A stretch of 64,000 nt of DNA from Actinoplanes subtropicus. Its GTDB lineage: Bacteria; Actinomycetota; Actinomycetes; Mycobacteriales; Micromonosporaceae. The position numbers and the translations under genes were made by a program. The notes beneath the pieces were generated by a model that ran no database searches, was not told where the DNA came from, and saw only the letters and a program-made list of their open reading frames with translations. The stretch is taken from positions 62,001-126,000 of the forward strand of contig NZ_JOJL01000036.1 of the NCBI RefSeq assembly GCF_000721705.1, given 5' to 3'. Numbering within the stretch: the stretch's first letter is position 1; each line of letters opens with the position of its first letter. Below, in pieces: positions 40,275-50,370 of this stretch.

Positions 40275-43064
40275 CTATGCCAGCACGTTCCAGCCCGAGA
40301 CGGTGACGACCGGGCGGGCGCCCCGCAGGTCGTCGTGCCGATAGGTGGCCGTGATGGTCTGGCTCTCGCCGGGCCACAGCGTGATGTCGTTGTCGCTCCA
40401 GAGGATCGGCAGCACCTGGTTGTCGCCGGCGAGCGGGGTCCCGGCGGCGGTGCCGCGGCGGATGTCGGCGCGGGTCAGGAAGGCCGGCGTGGGGCGGCTG
40501 CTGACGTTCGTCACGGTCACCCGGGTCACGTCGTTGCCGCCGTCGCGGGAGGTCGTCGTGTGGACCCGCACCGACGCCGGGCCGAGCGACCGCAGCCCGG
40601 TCAGGTCCGCGTAGCCGCCCGGCTCGAAGGCCGCGCCGCTGCCCTGATCGATCGTGTTCGCCCAGTCGATCTTGTCGGGCGTGGTGGACAGCCAGTAGAC
40701 GTTGCGGCTGACGGTCTTGTCGCCCTGGCTCAGCGTGAGCCGCAGGAAGTACGTGGTGGAGATCCCGGCCGGGACGGTGGGGGTGAGCACCGTCCGGACG
40801 TCCTGGCCGGCGAGCGGGGCGACGTCCGCCCGGGCGGCCCCCCGTACGCGTCCGTCGAGGTCGATGAATTCGGCCTTGGCGCGCAGCCCGCGCCGGGTCT
40901 GGCCGGTGAGGTTGGCGACCTTGATCGAGCCGTTGTCGTACGAGTACATGATGTGCACGGCCTCGTTGGCCTTCTTGGCGCCGAAGAACACGCCCGACTG
41001 GTCCAGGTCGTAGCCGTACAGCTCCCATTGCAGCGACGGCCAGGCCTTGTTCATCTGCCAGTAGATGACGCCGGTGCTGGGGTTGGCCGGGTCCTTCGCG
41101 TGACCGATGTACGCCTCGAACTCGGCGCGCGTGGCCTCGTACCCGCCGGCCTGCGCGGCGGCCTGGTAGGAGGCCATGTCCGACCAGTGCCCGTAGCGGT
41201 TCCACAGGGCCGTGTTGTACTGCCCCATCCGCCCGATCGAGGTGTAGTCGTCGAACGGGCTGGTGTGGAAGATGTCCGGGCCGGTCCCGGGCCCGGCGGT
41301 GCTGCTCGGGTCCCAGATCTGGTTCTGGTCGGCGGCGGTCAGGAACCGGTCGAGGGAGTCCTGGGTCGGCACGGTGTTGCCCGGGCTGGTCTCCGTGTCG
41401 AAGCCGAACGCGCCGCCGGCGTTGGTGAAGGCGTCGTCCGGATTGCTCATCACCGGGCCCGACTCCCACCAGTACGCCGGGGGCGCGTAGTTGTACGGGC
41501 CCTCCTTGTTGCCGGACTCGCCCAGCTGCGCCGATGCCTTGTACTCGGCCGAGGCGATCTGCGGTGTCGCCCAGTCGGCCGCCTTGAACGCGCCGAGGTA
41601 GATCGCTTCCTTGGCGGCGTCCGGCTCGTTGTCGCTGCCCTGGTAGAAGGTGAGCACGCTCGGGTGGTCGCGCAGCCATCGCGCGACGTTGGCCGCCTGG
41701 TCGGCGGCGCTCGCCTTGATCTCGGCGTTCCACCGGGTGGACGACTGTTCCCACTTGTTGCAGCACTGCCAGCCCGGCAGGGAGAGGATGCCCGCGCGGT
41801 CCATCTGCTGGAACATGTCGTCCGGCGGGAAGTTGCCCTCGAAGCGGATCGCGTTGAGACCCAGATTCTTGATGTACGCGAGCTGGTCGTGGACGTTGCG
41901 CGGCGAGTACCGCAGGAACAGGTCCTGGGACCAGCCGCCGCCGCGTACGACAAAGGGCACGCCGTTGATGGCGTACTGCCGGTAGCCGGCCGCGCCGAGC
42001 GTCTTGCCGGGCACGACGGGGGTCAGGCTGGAGGTCACGGTGCGGATGCCGAAGTCCCCGGCATAGTGGTCGCTCACCTCGCCGCCCACGGTCGCCGTCA
42101 CGGCCAGGTGGTAGAGCGGCTGAGCACCCATCTGGTACGGCCACCACACCGCCGGACGGCGCAAGTGCAACCGGGGGAAGTCGGCCGGGCCGAGGCTCAC
42201 GGCGACCGTCGCGCCGGCCGGCACGGAGACCCTCTTGTGGACCGTGATGCGCCGGTCGCCGGAGATGGTGGCGGCGAAGTCGGCCGACTGGGCCGCCGCG
42301 GAGTTGTTGCGCAGATCCGCCTTCACGGTGAGGTCGGAGCTGCTCAGGTCGGCCGCGTTCGCCTGCACGACGTGCGCGTCGCGGATCGACACCGCGCCGT
42401 CCTGCGCCAGCTGCGGGGCGAACTGAAGTCCGGTCCAGTTGTCCGGCGACGCCGGGTTCCAGTCGACCATGTTCAGCGTGAGATAGCCGGTGCGGTTGGT
42501 GGAGTCGTTGCGGTAGACGTCCAGCGCGATCGCGTTGGCGCCGTCGCGCACGTACGGGCTGATGTCGTATTCGAAGCGCGAGTAGGCGCCCTGCAGTTCG
42601 GCCTGGTCGGCGACCTTCTTGCCGTTGATCCACAGGTTCGCGCGGGACAGCACCCCGTTCATGATCAGCGACGTGTGCCGGCCCGGGCGCGGATGCAGGG
42701 TGAGCGCCTCGCGGTACCACCAGTTCACGGCGAACTGAGCGGTCGGCACCGACGCCAGGTTGTTCGAGCGCAGCACGTCGGGGTAGCGGCCGTTCTCCAG
42801 CAGGCCGGCCATCAGCGTCTCGGGCTGCGAGATCGGCAGCCATCCGCCGGTCGGGTAGCCCGGGTCCGAGATGACGGCACCGTCGCCGCCGGCCACCGCC
42901 GACGATTGGATCTTCCAGCCCGACCGCAGGGTCACCGGACCCGCCGGCGCCACGGCCCGGCTCTTGTCCGCGGTGTGGGCGTACCCGGTGCCGGCCGGGA
43001 GGATGGCGAGGCCCATGGCCCCGACGACCATCAGGGCAAGCCTGCGACGCACGATGCCGACCAC
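40275..43064 (-). CDS. csxA: Secreted GH2 exo-beta-D-glucosaminidase
   Basis: 929 residues. A signal peptide (RRRLALMVVGAMGLAILPAG) precedes a GH2 arrangement of sugar-binding, immunoglobulin-like and TIM-barrel domains and C-terminal beta domains. Barrel motifs match Amycolatopsis CsxA: GSDNEPD near the acid/base and GFDTETSPGN with the nucleophile glutamate (CsxA Glu541 equivalent). It should release glucosamine from non-reducing ends of chitosan oligomers. It is about 100 residues shorter than CsxA because the C-terminal CBM35 is absent. GTG 43064 has GGGAG upstream. No chitosanase is adjacent. Confidence 0.9.
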   Translation of the reverse strand: MVGIVRRRLALMVVGAMGLAILPAGTGYAHTADKSRAVAPAGPVTLRSGWKIQSSAVAGGDGAVISDPGYPTGGWLPISQPETLMAGLLENGRYPDVLRSNNLASVPTAQFAVNWWYREALTLHPRPGRHTSLIMNGVLSRANLWINGKKVADQAELQGAYSRFEYDISPYVRDGANAIALDVYRNDSTNRTGYLTLNMVDWNPASPDNWTGLQFAPQLAQDGAVSIRDAHVVQANAADLSSSDLTVKADLRNNSAAAQSADFAATISGDRRITVHKRVSVPAGATVAVSLGPADFPRLHLRRPAVWWPYQMGAQPLYHLAVTATVGGEVSDHYAGDFGIRTVTSSLTPVVPGKTLGAAGYRQYAINGVPFVVRGGGWSQDLFLRYSPRNVHDQLAYIKNLGLNAIRFEGNFPPDDMFQQMDRAGILSLPGWQCCNKWEQSSTRWNAEIKASAADQAANVARWLRDHPSVLTFYQGSDNEPDAAKEAIYLGAFKAADWATPQIASAEYKASAQLGESGNKEGPYNYAPPAYWWESGPVMSNPDDAFTNAGGAFGFDTETSPGNTVPTQDSLDRFLTAADQNQIWDPSSTAGPGTGPDIFHTSPFDDYTSIGRMGQYNTALWNRYGHWSDMASYQAAAQAGGYEATRAEFEAYIGHAKDPANPSTGVIYWQMNKAWPSLQWELYGYDLDQSGVFFGAKKANEAVHIMYSYDNGSIKVANLTGQTRRGLRAKAEFIDLDGRVRGAARADVAPLAGQDVRTVLTPTVPAGISTTYFLRLTLSQGDKTVSRNVYWLSTTPDKIDWANTIDQGSGAAFEPGGYADLTGLRSLGPASVRVHTTTSRDGGNDVTRVTVTNVSSRPTPAFLTRADIRRGTAAGTPLAGDNQVLPILWSDNDITLWPGESQTITATYRHDDLRGARPVVTVSGWNVLA

Positions 43065-43108
43065 GACCGCGCTCCCAAGATGGGCAAACCGCCTTACAGA
43101 TCGATCGC

Positions 43109-43137
43109 ATGCTATCGGCGGCCGGAGAGCGGGTCAA
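43109..43137 (-). promoter_or_regulatory. Promoter of the exo-glucosaminidase gene
   Basis: On the minus strand TTGACC (43137-43132), a 17-bp spacer and TAGCAT (43114-43109) predict a start near 43102 and a leader of about 38 nt before GTG 43064. The leader contains TTGGGAGCGCGG, which doubles as ribosome-binding site and half of a CebR-like box. Confidence 0.65.
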
Positions 43138-43166
43138 CGAGGCAGGACCCGGAGCGACATAGCGCG

Positions 43167-43202
43167 GCGCCGCACCTGCCATCCGTGGCCGGTGCGACGC
43201 CG
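43167..43202 (-). terminator. Hairpin terminator downstream of the chemoreceptor gene
   Basis: GGCGTCGCACC and GGTGCGGCGCC (minus strand) form an 11-bp stem with one G-T pair and a 14-nt loop, 17 bp after the chemoreceptor stop, separating it from the glucosaminidase promoter. Confidence 0.7.
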
Positions 43203-43219
43203 CTCGGGGGAATCAAAGC

Positions 43220-44779
43220 TCAGTAGGTGAACCCGCCGACCAGGTTGCGGAGCTCCTCGGCGGTGCGGGCCACCTCGTTGGAGGCCTGGCGGGTCTGCTC
43301 CACGCCCTGGGCCGAGGTCGCCCCGGCGGTGGACACGTCCGCGATGTTCTGGGCGATGCGGTTCGAGCCGCTCGCCACCTCGCCGATGCTGCGGCTCATC
43401 TCGCCGGTCGTGGCGGTCTGCTCTTCGATGGCCGAGGCGATCGTGGTCTGGAACTCGTTGATCTGGCCGATCACCTCGGAGATCCGGTTGACGACCTCGA
43501 CGGCGCCGCTGGTGTCCTGCTGGATGGCGGCCACCCGGGCGCCGATGTCCTCGGTCGCCTTCGCGGTCTCCTGGGCCAGGTCCTTCACCTCGCTGGCCAC
43601 CACCGCGAAGCCCTTGCCCATCTCGCCGGCGCGGGCCGCCTCGATGGTGGCGTTCAGGGCGAGGAGGTTGGTCTGCTCGGCGATCGCGGTGATCAGCTTG
43701 ATGACGTTGCCGATCTCGGCCGAGGACTCGCCGAGCTGGCGGATGGTGTCGGTGGCGCGCGCGGCCTCGCCGACGGCGGACATCGCGACCTGGGCGGACT
43801 CGCTGGTGTTGCGGGAGATCTCGCGGATCGCGAGGCCCATCTCGTCGGCGCCGGCGGCGACCGACTGGACGTTGCGGGAGATCTCGTCGGCCTCGGCGGC
43901 GGCCGAGGCGGTGCGGGCGTTGGTGTCGCCGGCCGCGTCGGCGATGGTGCCGGCCACGGCGGAGAGCTCGCTGGAGGCGCCGGCCAGCATGTCGGCGTTG
44001 GCCGCGATGGTGCCCATCGACTGGCGCAGGCCCTCGAGCGAGCTGTCCAGGTTGGCGGCCATCGCGCCGAGCTCGTCCCGGCTGGTGATCTCGCTGCGGA
44101 CGGTGAGGTCGCCCTTGGCCAGGGCCTCGATCACGACGCCGAGGCGGCGGACCGGCTTGAGGATCGAGCGGGCCAGCGGGACCGCGAAGCCGATCATGAG
44201 GAGCAGGCCGATCAGGGCGACGATCAGGGCGAGCAGCCGGGAGAAGGCGACCGTGGAGTCCATCTTCTTCTGCTGCGCCTCGGCGGCAGCGGTGGCCTGG
44301 TCGGTGAGCGCGCCCAGCTCGTCGTCGGTCTTGTGGTTCTTGTCGGCGATCTCGCCGATCCGCTTGACCGCGGCGGCCCGGTTGTCCTGGGCGTCCTTGG
44401 CGAACTGGGTGATGAAGTTGCTGAAGTCGGTGAAGTCGGGCCGGATCGACGCGAACGTGGCCAGCATGTCGGCGCTGAGGCCGGAGGCGGCGACCGCGTC
44501 CTGGGCGTCGGTGGAGGACTGCACGTCGTCGGAGACGTCGCCGGTGACGTCCTGGCCGAGCAGCGACCGGTAGGCGTCGACCTTCAGTTCGCTCTGCCGG
44601 GTGTCCAGGTGGTGCAGGGCGGCCAGGCCCTGCTGCAGGCCGGTGATCTTCTTGCTCTGCGCGGCGACGGTGCTCTGGCTGTAGAGGTTGATGCAGGCGA
44701 GCGAGGCGAGCAGGACGGACCCCGCGCCGACGATGAGGCCCAGCCGCTTGGCGACCCCGATGTTCTGCAAGCTCCGCAT
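43220..44779 (-). CDS. Methyl-accepting chemotaxis protein
   Basis: 519 residues. Transmembrane helix 1 (LGLIVGAGSVLLASLACINLY), a ~150-residue four-helix-bundle sensor, transmembrane helix 2 (LLALIVALIGLLLMIGFAV), a HAMP domain (PLARSILKPVRRLGVVIEALAKGDLTV region) and a signalling coiled coil with the conserved hairpin tip EQTNLLALNATIEAARAGE and FAVVASEVKDLA. It senses an extracellular ligand and controls CheA/CheW, which are not in the window. Presence implies flagellar motility, as in zoospore-forming Actinoplanes. Confidence 0.94.
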   Translation of the reverse strand: MRSLQNIGVAKRLGLIVGAGSVLLASLACINLYSQSTVAAQSKKITGLQQGLAALHHLDTRQSELKVDAYRSLLGQDVTGDVSDDVQSSTDAQDAVAASGLSADMLATFASIRPDFTDFSNFITQFAKDAQDNRAAAVKRIGEIADKNHKTDDELGALTDQATAAAEAQQKKMDSTVAFSRLLALIVALIGLLLMIGFAVPLARSILKPVRRLGVVIEALAKGDLTVRSEITSRDELGAMAANLDSSLEGLRQSMGTIAANADMLAGASSELSAVAGTIADAAGDTNARTASAAAEADEISRNVQSVAAGADEMGLAIREISRNTSESAQVAMSAVGEAARATDTIRQLGESSAEIGNVIKLITAIAEQTNLLALNATIEAARAGEMGKGFAVVASEVKDLAQETAKATEDIGARVAAIQQDTSGAVEVVNRISEVIGQINEFQTTIASAIEEQTATTGEMSRSIGEVASGSNRIAQNIADVSTAGATSAQGVEQTRQASNEVARTAEELRNLVGGFTY

Positions 44780-44791
44780 GGTGTTGTCTGC

Positions 44792-44825
44792 CTTTTGGGG
44801 GAGATCCGGGTTGGTCCCCCCAAAG
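44792..44825 (-). terminator. Terminator-like hairpin between the CoA-transferase and chemoreceptor genes
   Basis: CTTTGGGGGGA and TCCCCCAAAAG (minus strand) form an 11-bp stem with one wobble, 32 bp after the CoA-transferase stop and 13 bp before the chemoreceptor ATG. It probably ends the beta-oxidation operon and could also influence chemoreceptor translation. Confidence 0.7.
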
Positions 44826-44856
44826 ATCGACGGTGGCGGCGCCCACTTGAGCGATC

Positions 44857-45930
44857 TCACCAGCCGGCCAGGACCTCCGCGACGGTGACGGCGGTCTCCG
44901 GCCGGGGCGCCGCGGCCGGGGTACGCCCGAAGCGGGGCGCGGGTGCGGGCTGGGGGCGGCCCTCGACCTCGACGAACGTGTCCCGGGCCCGGTTGTGCGG
45001 GTGGGCCGGCGCCTCGGCGGGGGAGAGCACCGGGGTGACGCAGGCGTCGCTGCCCGCGAATACCGCGGCCCACTCGTCGCGGGTCCGGGTCGCGAAGGTC
45101 CGGGCGAACCGGTCGCGGAGCGCGGGCCAGCCGGTACGGTCGTGCTGGCCGGGCAGGTCGGGGGCGTCGGCCAGGCCCAGGCCGGTCAGCAGGGCCCGGT
45201 AGAAGGCCGGCTCGATCGCGCCGACCGCCAGGAAGCCGCCGTCCGAGGTCTCGTACGTGTCGTAGAACGGCGCGCCGCCGTCGAGCACGTTCTCCCCCCG
45301 GGCCCCGCGCCAGCCGCCGCCGTCGATCATCCCGCGCAGGAACGTGGTGAGCAGCGCCGACCCGTCCACCATCGCCGCGTCGACGACCTGCCCGCGCCCG
45401 GACCGCTCGCGTTCGAGCAGCGCGGCGAGCACCCCGACGGCGAGCAGCATGCCGCCGCCGGCGAAGTCCGCGATCAGGTTGAGCGGGGCGTGCGGGCGCT
45501 CGCCGGCCCGGCCGATCGGCTCGAGGGCGCCGGCCAGGGCGATGTAGTCGATGTCGTGCCCGGCCCGCTCGGCGAGCGGACCGTGCTGACCCCAGCCGGT
45601 CATTCGCGCGTACACCAGCCTGGGGTTGATCTTCTCGATCGTGGCGGGACCGAAGCCGAGGCGTTCGGCGACTCCCGGCCGGTTGCCCTCGGCCAGCACG
45701 TCGGCGCGGGCGGCCAGGCGCAGCAACTCGGCGACCCCGGCCTCGGTCTTGAGGTCGAGGGTGACCGTGCGGCGGGAGCGGCGCAGCGGGGTCGGTGGGG
45801 CGCCGGGACCGCCGGGCCGGTCGACCTGGACCACGTCGGCGCCGAGGTCGGCCAGGAGCATGCAGCCGAACGGCGCGGGGGCGAGCCCGGCCAGCTCGAC
45901 CACCTTCACGCCGGACAGCGGGCCGGTCAT
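44857..45930 (-). CDS. CaiB/BaiF family CoA-transferase, alpha-methylacyl-CoA racemase-like
   Basis: 357 residues. It begins GVKVVELAGLAPAPFGCMLLADLGADVVQVDRPGG (in parts), a strong family III CoA-transferase/AMACR start; the active-site aspartate is in NLIADFAGGG, preceded by GHDIDYIALAGAL. AMACR-type enzymes epimerise 2-methyl-branched acyl-CoAs so they can be beta-oxidised, which fits its position as last gene of the beta-oxidation operon (ATGA overlap with the hydratase/dehydrogenase). Confidence 0.88.
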   Translation of the reverse strand: MTGPLSGVKVVELAGLAPAPFGCMLLADLGADVVQVDRPGGPGAPPTPLRRSRRTVTLDLKTEAGVAELLRLAARADVLAEGNRPGVAERLGFGPATIEKINPRLVYARMTGWGQHGPLAERAGHDIDYIALAGALEPIGRAGERPHAPLNLIADFAGGGMLLAVGVLAALLERERSGRGQVVDAAMVDGSALLTTFLRGMIDGGGWRGARGENVLDGGAPFYDTYETSDGGFLAVGAIEPAFYRALLTGLGLADAPDLPGQHDRTGWPALRDRFARTFATRTRDEWAAVFAGSDACVTPVLSPAEAPAHPHNRARDTFVEVEGRPQPAPAPRFGRTPAAAPRPETAVTVAEVLAGW

Positions 45931-47939
45931 GTGAGCGCGAATCGTTCGCCGTAGCGGGCGGCGAGCTCGGCGGCCCGGCCCGGGAAGTCGGCGTGCTGGT
46001 GGGCGAAGCGCAGCACGCCGCCGGTCCAGGCCGGGAAGCCGATGCCGAGGATCGAGCCGACGTTGCCGTCCTCCTCGGTGCGCAGCACCCCCTCGGCGAG
46101 GCAGGCCCGCGCGTCGAGCGCCTCGGCGAACAGGAACCGGTCGGACAGGTCCGCGAACGGGATCGCGCGGCCTTCGTCGGTGGCCAGCCCGGCGAGGCCG
46201 TCCCACAGGCCGGTGCGCTTGCCGTCCGCGTACGCGTAAAAACCGCGCCCACCCGCACGCCCGGGCCGATCGTGCTGGTCCACCATCGCGTCGACCAGGT
46301 CGTGCGACGGCTGCCGGACGAACCCGGCCCCGGCCGCCGCCTCGAACTGCCGCCGGATCCGCTGGACCAGCTTGATGCTCACCTCGTCGGCCAATGCCAG
46401 GGGCCCGGTCGGGTATCCGGCCTGCAGCGCGGCCTGCTCGATCGACGGCGCGGGCACGCCCTCGGCCAGCATGCCGAGCGCCTCGTCGAGGAACTTGCCG
46501 ATCACCCGGCTGGTGAAGAAGCCGCGCCCGTCGTTGACCACGATCGGGGTCTTGCCGATCCGCCGGCCGAGGTCGAAGGCGCGGGCCACCGCCTCGTCCC
46601 GGGTCCGCTCGCCGACCACGATCTCCAGCAGCGGCATCTTGCCGACCGGGGAGAAGAAATGCATGCCGATGAAGTCGGCGGGCCGGCTCACCGACTCGGC
46701 GAGCCCGGTGATCGGCAGGGTGGAGGTGTTCGAGGCGAGCAGCGCGCCCGGTGCCAGCACCGGCTCGACCTCGGCGAACACCTTCGCCTTGAGCGCCGGG
46801 TCCTCGAAGACCGCCTCGATCACCACGTCGCAGCCGCGCAGGTCCTCGACGTCGGCGGTGGTGCGGATGCCGGGGCCCGCTGCCTTCGCGGCGAGTTCGG
46901 GGGTCATGTCCTTGACGATCACTTCCAGGCCGGCTCGGGCGCAGGCCTGGGCGATCCCGGCGCCCATCATGCCGGCGCCGAGCACCGCGACCCTGGTGGC
47001 CGGGAGCACCTCGGCGCGGGGGCGGGCCAGGCCGCCGTTGACCGCGCGCAGGTCGAAGAAGAGCGCGCCCATCATGTTCTTGGCGATCCGCCCGGTGAGC
47101 AGGGTGATCAGGTGCCGGGTCTCGATCAGCTGGGCGGTCTCGAAGTCGACCTGGGCGCCCTCGACGGCGGTGGCCAGGATCGCCTCGGGCGCCGGCAGCC
47201 GGTTGCCCTTGAGCTGCTTGCGCAGGGTGGCGGCGAAGGCCGGGAGCTGCGCGGCGAGCTTGGGCGTGGCCGGCGTGCCGCCGGGCATCCGGTAGCCGGG
47301 CCGGTCCCACGGCTGGGCCGCGCCGGGGTTTTTGCCGATCCAATCCTTGGCGCGTGTGATCAACTCGGCCGGGGTCGCCGCGATCTCGTCGACCAGCCCG
47401 TTCTCCTGGGCGTCCTGGGGGCGCATCCGGCGGCCGGTCAGCAACCACGTCGTCAGAGCCGGAGCCAGACCGAGCTTGCGTACGGTACGGGTGACCCCGC
47501 CGGCGCCGGGCAGCAGACCCAGGGTGACCTCGGGGAAGCCCAGTCGCGTGCCGGGGGCGTCGAGCGCGACCCGGTGATGGCAGGCGAGCGCGATCTCCAG
47601 CCCGCCGCCGAGCGCCGCGCCGTTGACCGCGGCGACCACCGGCCGGCCGTAGGTCTCCAGGCGGCGCAGGTCCCTCTTGATCGTGCCGAGCAGGTCGCGC
47701 AGCCGGGGAGCGTCCGCCGCGGTGGCGGTGGCCATCATCGGCACGTCGCCGCCGGCGAAGAACGTGGTCTTCCCGCTGGTCACGATGACCCCGGTGACCT
47801 CGTCCCGCTCGGCCTCGAGGCGGTCCAGGGCGGCGGTCATGGCCGCGACGTACGCCGGGTTCATGGTGTTCGCGGACTGGTCGGGGTCGTCCATGGTGAG
47901 CGTGACGACGCCGTTCGCGTCCCGGTCGTAGCGGATCAT
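45927..47939 (-). CDS. Bifunctional enoyl-CoA hydratase / 3-hydroxyacyl-CoA dehydrogenase
   Basis: 670 residues. Residues 1-~190 are a crotonase domain ([45 protein letters not shown]). From ~310 there is an NAD-binding domain ([24 protein letters not shown]) with the dehydrogenase active-site region SNTSTLPIT and [14 protein letters not shown], and two C-terminal 3HCDH domains. It performs the second and third steps of fatty acid beta-oxidation. Its ATG directly follows the thiolase stop, and its stop overlaps the CoA-transferase start. Confidence 0.93.
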   Translation of the reverse strand: MIRYDRDANGVVTLTMDDPDQSANTMNPAYVAAMTAALDRLEAERDEVTGVIVTSGKTTFFAGGDVPMMATATAADAPRLRDLLGTIKRDLRRLETYGRPVVAAVNGAALGGGLEIALACHHRVALDAPGTRLGFPEVTLGLLPGAGGVTRTVRKLGLAPALTTWLLTGRRMRPQDAQENGLVDEIAATPAELITRAKDWIGKNPGAAQPWDRPGYRMPGGTPATPKLAAQLPAFAATLRKQLKGNRLPAPEAILATAVEGAQVDFETAQLIETRHLITLLTGRIAKNMMGALFFDLRAVNGGLARPRAEVLPATRVAVLGAGMMGAGIAQACARAGLEVIVKDMTPELAAKAAGPGIRTTADVEDLRGCDVVIEAVFEDPALKAKVFAEVEPVLAPGALLASNTSTLPITGLAESVSRPADFIGMHFFSPVGKMPLLEIVVGERTRDEAVARAFDLGRRIGKTPIVVNDGRGFFTSRVIGKFLDEALGMLAEGVPAPSIEQAALQAGYPTGPLALADEVSIKLVQRIRRQFEAAAGAGFVRQPSHDLVDAMVDQHDRPGRAGGRGFYAYADGKRTGLWDGLAGLATDEGRAIPFADLSDRFLFAEALDARACLAEGVLRTEEDGNVGSILGIGFPAWTGGVLRFAHQHADFPGRAAELAARYGERFALT

Positions 47940-49154
47940 CTACAGCCTCTCGATCACGGTCGCGACGCCCATGCCGCCGCCGATGCACAGGGTGACGACG
48001 GCGCGGCGCTGGTCGCGGCGTTCGAGCTCGTCGAGGGCGGCGCCCAGCAGCATCGCGCCGGTCGCGCCGAGGGGGTGGCCCAGGGCGATCGCGCCGCCGT
48101 TGACGTTGACCTTCTCCGGGTCGAGCCCGAGGTCGCGTTCGTACTTGAGCACCACGGCGGCGAAGGCCTCGTTGATCTCGAAAAGGTCGATGTCAGATAT
48201 TTCGAGATTTGCTACTGCGAGGGCCTTACGCGTCGCGGGGATCGGCCCGGTCAGCATGATCGTCGGCTCGGCGCCGGTGACCGCCGCCGCGACAATTCGG
48301 GCGCGCGGGGTCAGGCCGGCCTTTTCACCCGCCTGTTCGGAGCCGATCACGACAAGTGCCGCGCCGTCCACGATTCCGGACGAATTGCCGGCGTGGTGGA
48401 CGTGGTCGATCTTTTCGAGCCAGTGGTACTTCTGCAGCGCGACCGCGTCGAAGCCGGCCGCCTCGCCGATCATCGCGAAGGACGCGTTGAGCTTGGCCAG
48501 TCCCTCGCGGGTGGTGTCGGGGCGGGCGTGCTCGTCGCGGTCCAGAATGGTGAGGCCGCTCGCGTCCCGTACCGGAATCAGGCTTTTTGCGAAATGTCCG
48601 GCTGCGGCCGCTTTGCCGGCCCGCTCCTGGGAGCGCAGCGCGAACCCGTCTACGTCGTCCCGGGAGAAGCCCTCGATGGTGGCGATCAGGTCGGCGCTGA
48701 CGCCCTGCGGGACGAAGCCGGTGGCCAGGGCGGTCTCCGGGTCGAGGAACCAGGCGCCGCCGTCGGAGGCCATCGGGTTGCGGGACATCGACTCGACGCC
48801 GCCGGCCAGGATCAGGTGCTCCCAGCCGCCGCGGATGCGGGCCGCGGCCTGGTTGACCGCCTCGAGGCCGGAGCCGCAGAAGCGGTTGAGCTGGACGCCG
48901 GCCGCGGTCTCCGGGAGGCCGGCCAGCAGGGCGGCGGCGCGGGGCAGGTCGCCGCCCTGCTCGCCGATCGGGGTGACGATGCCGAGGACGATGTCGTCGA
49001 TCGCCCGGGGGTCGAGCCCCGGGTTGCGCTCTCGGACGGCGTCGATCAGGCCGGTGACCAGCGAGATCGGCTTGACGCCGTGCAGCGAGCCGGTGGCTTT
49101 GCCCCTACCTCTCGGGGTGCGGACCGCGTCGTACACGAAAGCTTCAGAGGACAC
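47940..49154 (-). CDS. Acetyl-CoA C-acyltransferase (thiolase)
   Basis: 404 residues. The acyl-cysteine lies in [16 protein letters not shown], and the catalytic His/Cys pairs in [25 protein letters not shown] and CIGGGMG. It cleaves 3-ketoacyl-CoA in the last step of beta-oxidation. GTG 49154 overlaps the end of the acyl-CoA dehydrogenase gene by 11 bp. Second gene of the operon. Confidence 0.93.
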   Translation of the reverse strand: MSSEAFVYDAVRTPRGRGKATGSLHGVKPISLVTGLIDAVRERNPGLDPRAIDDIVLGIVTPIGEQGGDLPRAAALLAGLPETAAGVQLNRFCGSGLEAVNQAAARIRGGWEHLILAGGVESMSRNPMASDGGAWFLDPETALATGFVPQGVSADLIATIEGFSRDDVDGFALRSQERAGKAAAAGHFAKSLIPVRDASGLTILDRDEHARPDTTREGLAKLNASFAMIGEAAGFDAVALQKYHWLEKIDHVHHAGNSSGIVDGAALVVIGSEQAGEKAGLTPRARIVAAAVTGAEPTIMLTGPIPATRKALAVANLEISDIDLFEINEAFAAVVLKYERDLGLDPEKVNVNGGAIALGHPLGATGAMLLGAALDELERRDQRRAVVTLCIGGGMGVATVIERL

Positions 49155-50307
49155 GGGCGATCAGCTCCTTCATGATCTCGTTGGTGCCGCCGTAGATCTT
49201 CTGCACCCGGGCGTCCGCGTACATCCGGGCGATCGGGTACTCGGTGGTGTAGCCGTACCCGCCGAAGACCTGCAGGCATTTGTCCACCACCTCGCACTGT
49301 CCCTCGGTGAGCCACAGCTTGGCCATGGCCGCCGTCGGCACGTCCAGCTCACCACGACTGTGCCGGGCGATGCAGTCGTCGAGGAAGATCCGCGAGGCGC
49401 GGGTACGGGTGGCGCATTCGGCGAGGACCATCCGGGTGTTCTGGTGGGCGATCAGCGGCTTGCCGAAGGCGGTGCGTTCCTTCGCGTACGCCACCGCGAG
49501 CTCGACCGCCCGCTGCATGACGGCGACCGCGCCCACCCCGATGACCAGGCGCTCCTGCGGGAGCTGCGCCATCATCTGGAAGAACCCGGCGCCCTCGGCT
49601 CCCAGCAGGTTGTCCTTTGCGACGCGGAACTCGTCGAAGAAGAGCTCGGCCGTGTCGTTCGCGTGCAGGCCGATCTTCTCGATCAGCCGGCCGCGCTTGA
49701 AGCCGGGCCGGTCGTCGCCGAGCTCGCAGACCAGCAGGCTGATCCCGGCCGCGCCCTGGCTCGGGTCGGTCTTGACGGCGAGGATCAGCAGGTCGGCCAG
49801 GGCGCCGTTGGTGATGAACGTCTTCGAGCCGGTGACCAGGTAGTCGTCGCCGTCCGGCACCGCCTTCGTGCGGATCGCCTGCAGGTCGGAGCCGCCGCCC
49901 GGCTCGGTCATCGCGATCGCGCCGACCAGGTCGCCGCCGCACAGGCCGGGCAGCCAGCGCCGCTTCTGCTCCTCGGTGCCGTAGTGGCACAGGTAGCCGG
50001 TGACGATGCCGCTGTGCACAGCCAGGCCCAGGCTGCCCTCGCCGCACTTGGCCTGCTCGTGCAGCAGGACGGCCTCGTGGGTGAAGTCGCCGCCCCCGCC
50101 GCCGTACTCCTCGGGGACGCTCAGGCCGAGCAGGCCCAGCTCGCCGGCGCGGCGGTAGTGCTCGCGGTCCGGGTGGCCCTGCCGCTCCAGCCGCTCGGCG
50201 TGCGGCAGCACCTGCTCGGTGAAGAAATCGCGGGCCAGCGCGGCCAGGTCCGCGTGCTCGGGCTTCAGCCACGCCGGGGCGTAGCCGTCCAGTCCGGGGG
50301 TGGGCAT
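49144..50307 (-). CDS. Acyl-CoA dehydrogenase
   Basis: 387 residues. FAD/substrate motifs include [51 protein letters not shown] and [34 protein letters not shown] (in parts); the catalytic glutamate is the one in YGGTNEIM. It catalyses the first step of beta-oxidation. First gene of a four-gene operon, divergent from a TetR regulator with a 63-bp gap that holds a dyad. Confidence 0.93.
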   Translation of the reverse strand: MPTPGLDGYAPAWLKPEHADLAALARDFFTEQVLPHAERLERQGHPDREHYRRAGELGLLGLSVPEEYGGGGGDFTHEAVLLHEQAKCGEGSLGLAVHSGIVTGYLCHYGTEEQKRRWLPGLCGGDLVGAIAMTEPGGGSDLQAIRTKAVPDGDDYLVTGSKTFITNGALADLLILAVKTDPSQGAAGISLLVCELGDDRPGFKRGRLIEKIGLHANDTAELFFDEFRVAKDNLLGAEGAGFFQMMAQLPQERLVIGVGAVAVMQRAVELAVAYAKERTAFGKPLIAHQNTRMVLAECATRTRASRIFLDDCIARHSRGELDVPTAAMAKLWLTEGQCEVVDKCLQVFGGYGYTTEYPIARMYADARVQKIYGGTNEIMKELIARVL

Positions 50308-50327
50308 GCCCCCACTCTTCCGGCATT

Positions 50328-50344
50328 GTTGGCAGTGTGTCAAC
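50328..50344. promoter_or_regulatory. Imperfect dyad in the divergent acyl-CoA dehydrogenase/TetR region
   Basis: GTTGGCAGTGTGTCAAC is a 17-bp partial palindrome (GTTG...CAAC outer arms, 6 of 8 positions symmetric) between the divergent starts. It is a plausible operator for the TetR protein, which would control both its own gene and beta-oxidation. Confidence 0.45.
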
Positions 50345-50370
50345 GAGCCGCCGCCGGTAGGGTCCAGCAC

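Noticed and set aside
43062..43080. CebR-like box before the exo-glucosaminidase (TTGGGAGCGCGG)
   Set aside because: Only 10 of 14 positions match, one half-site is absent, and the matching part is explained by the ribosome-binding site.
38983..43182. 1399-codon frame fusing an N-terminal part to the ABC binding protein
   Set aside because: The first thousand codons are a shadow of the glucosaminidase; the binding protein has an AAGGAGG-preceded ATG and lipobox at 40107.
43220..46258. Long minus-strand frame joining the CoA-transferase region to the chemoreceptor
   Set aside because: The upstream ~490 codons are an off-frame shadow of the CoA-transferase gene; the chemoreceptor has its own ATG and a terminator lies between.
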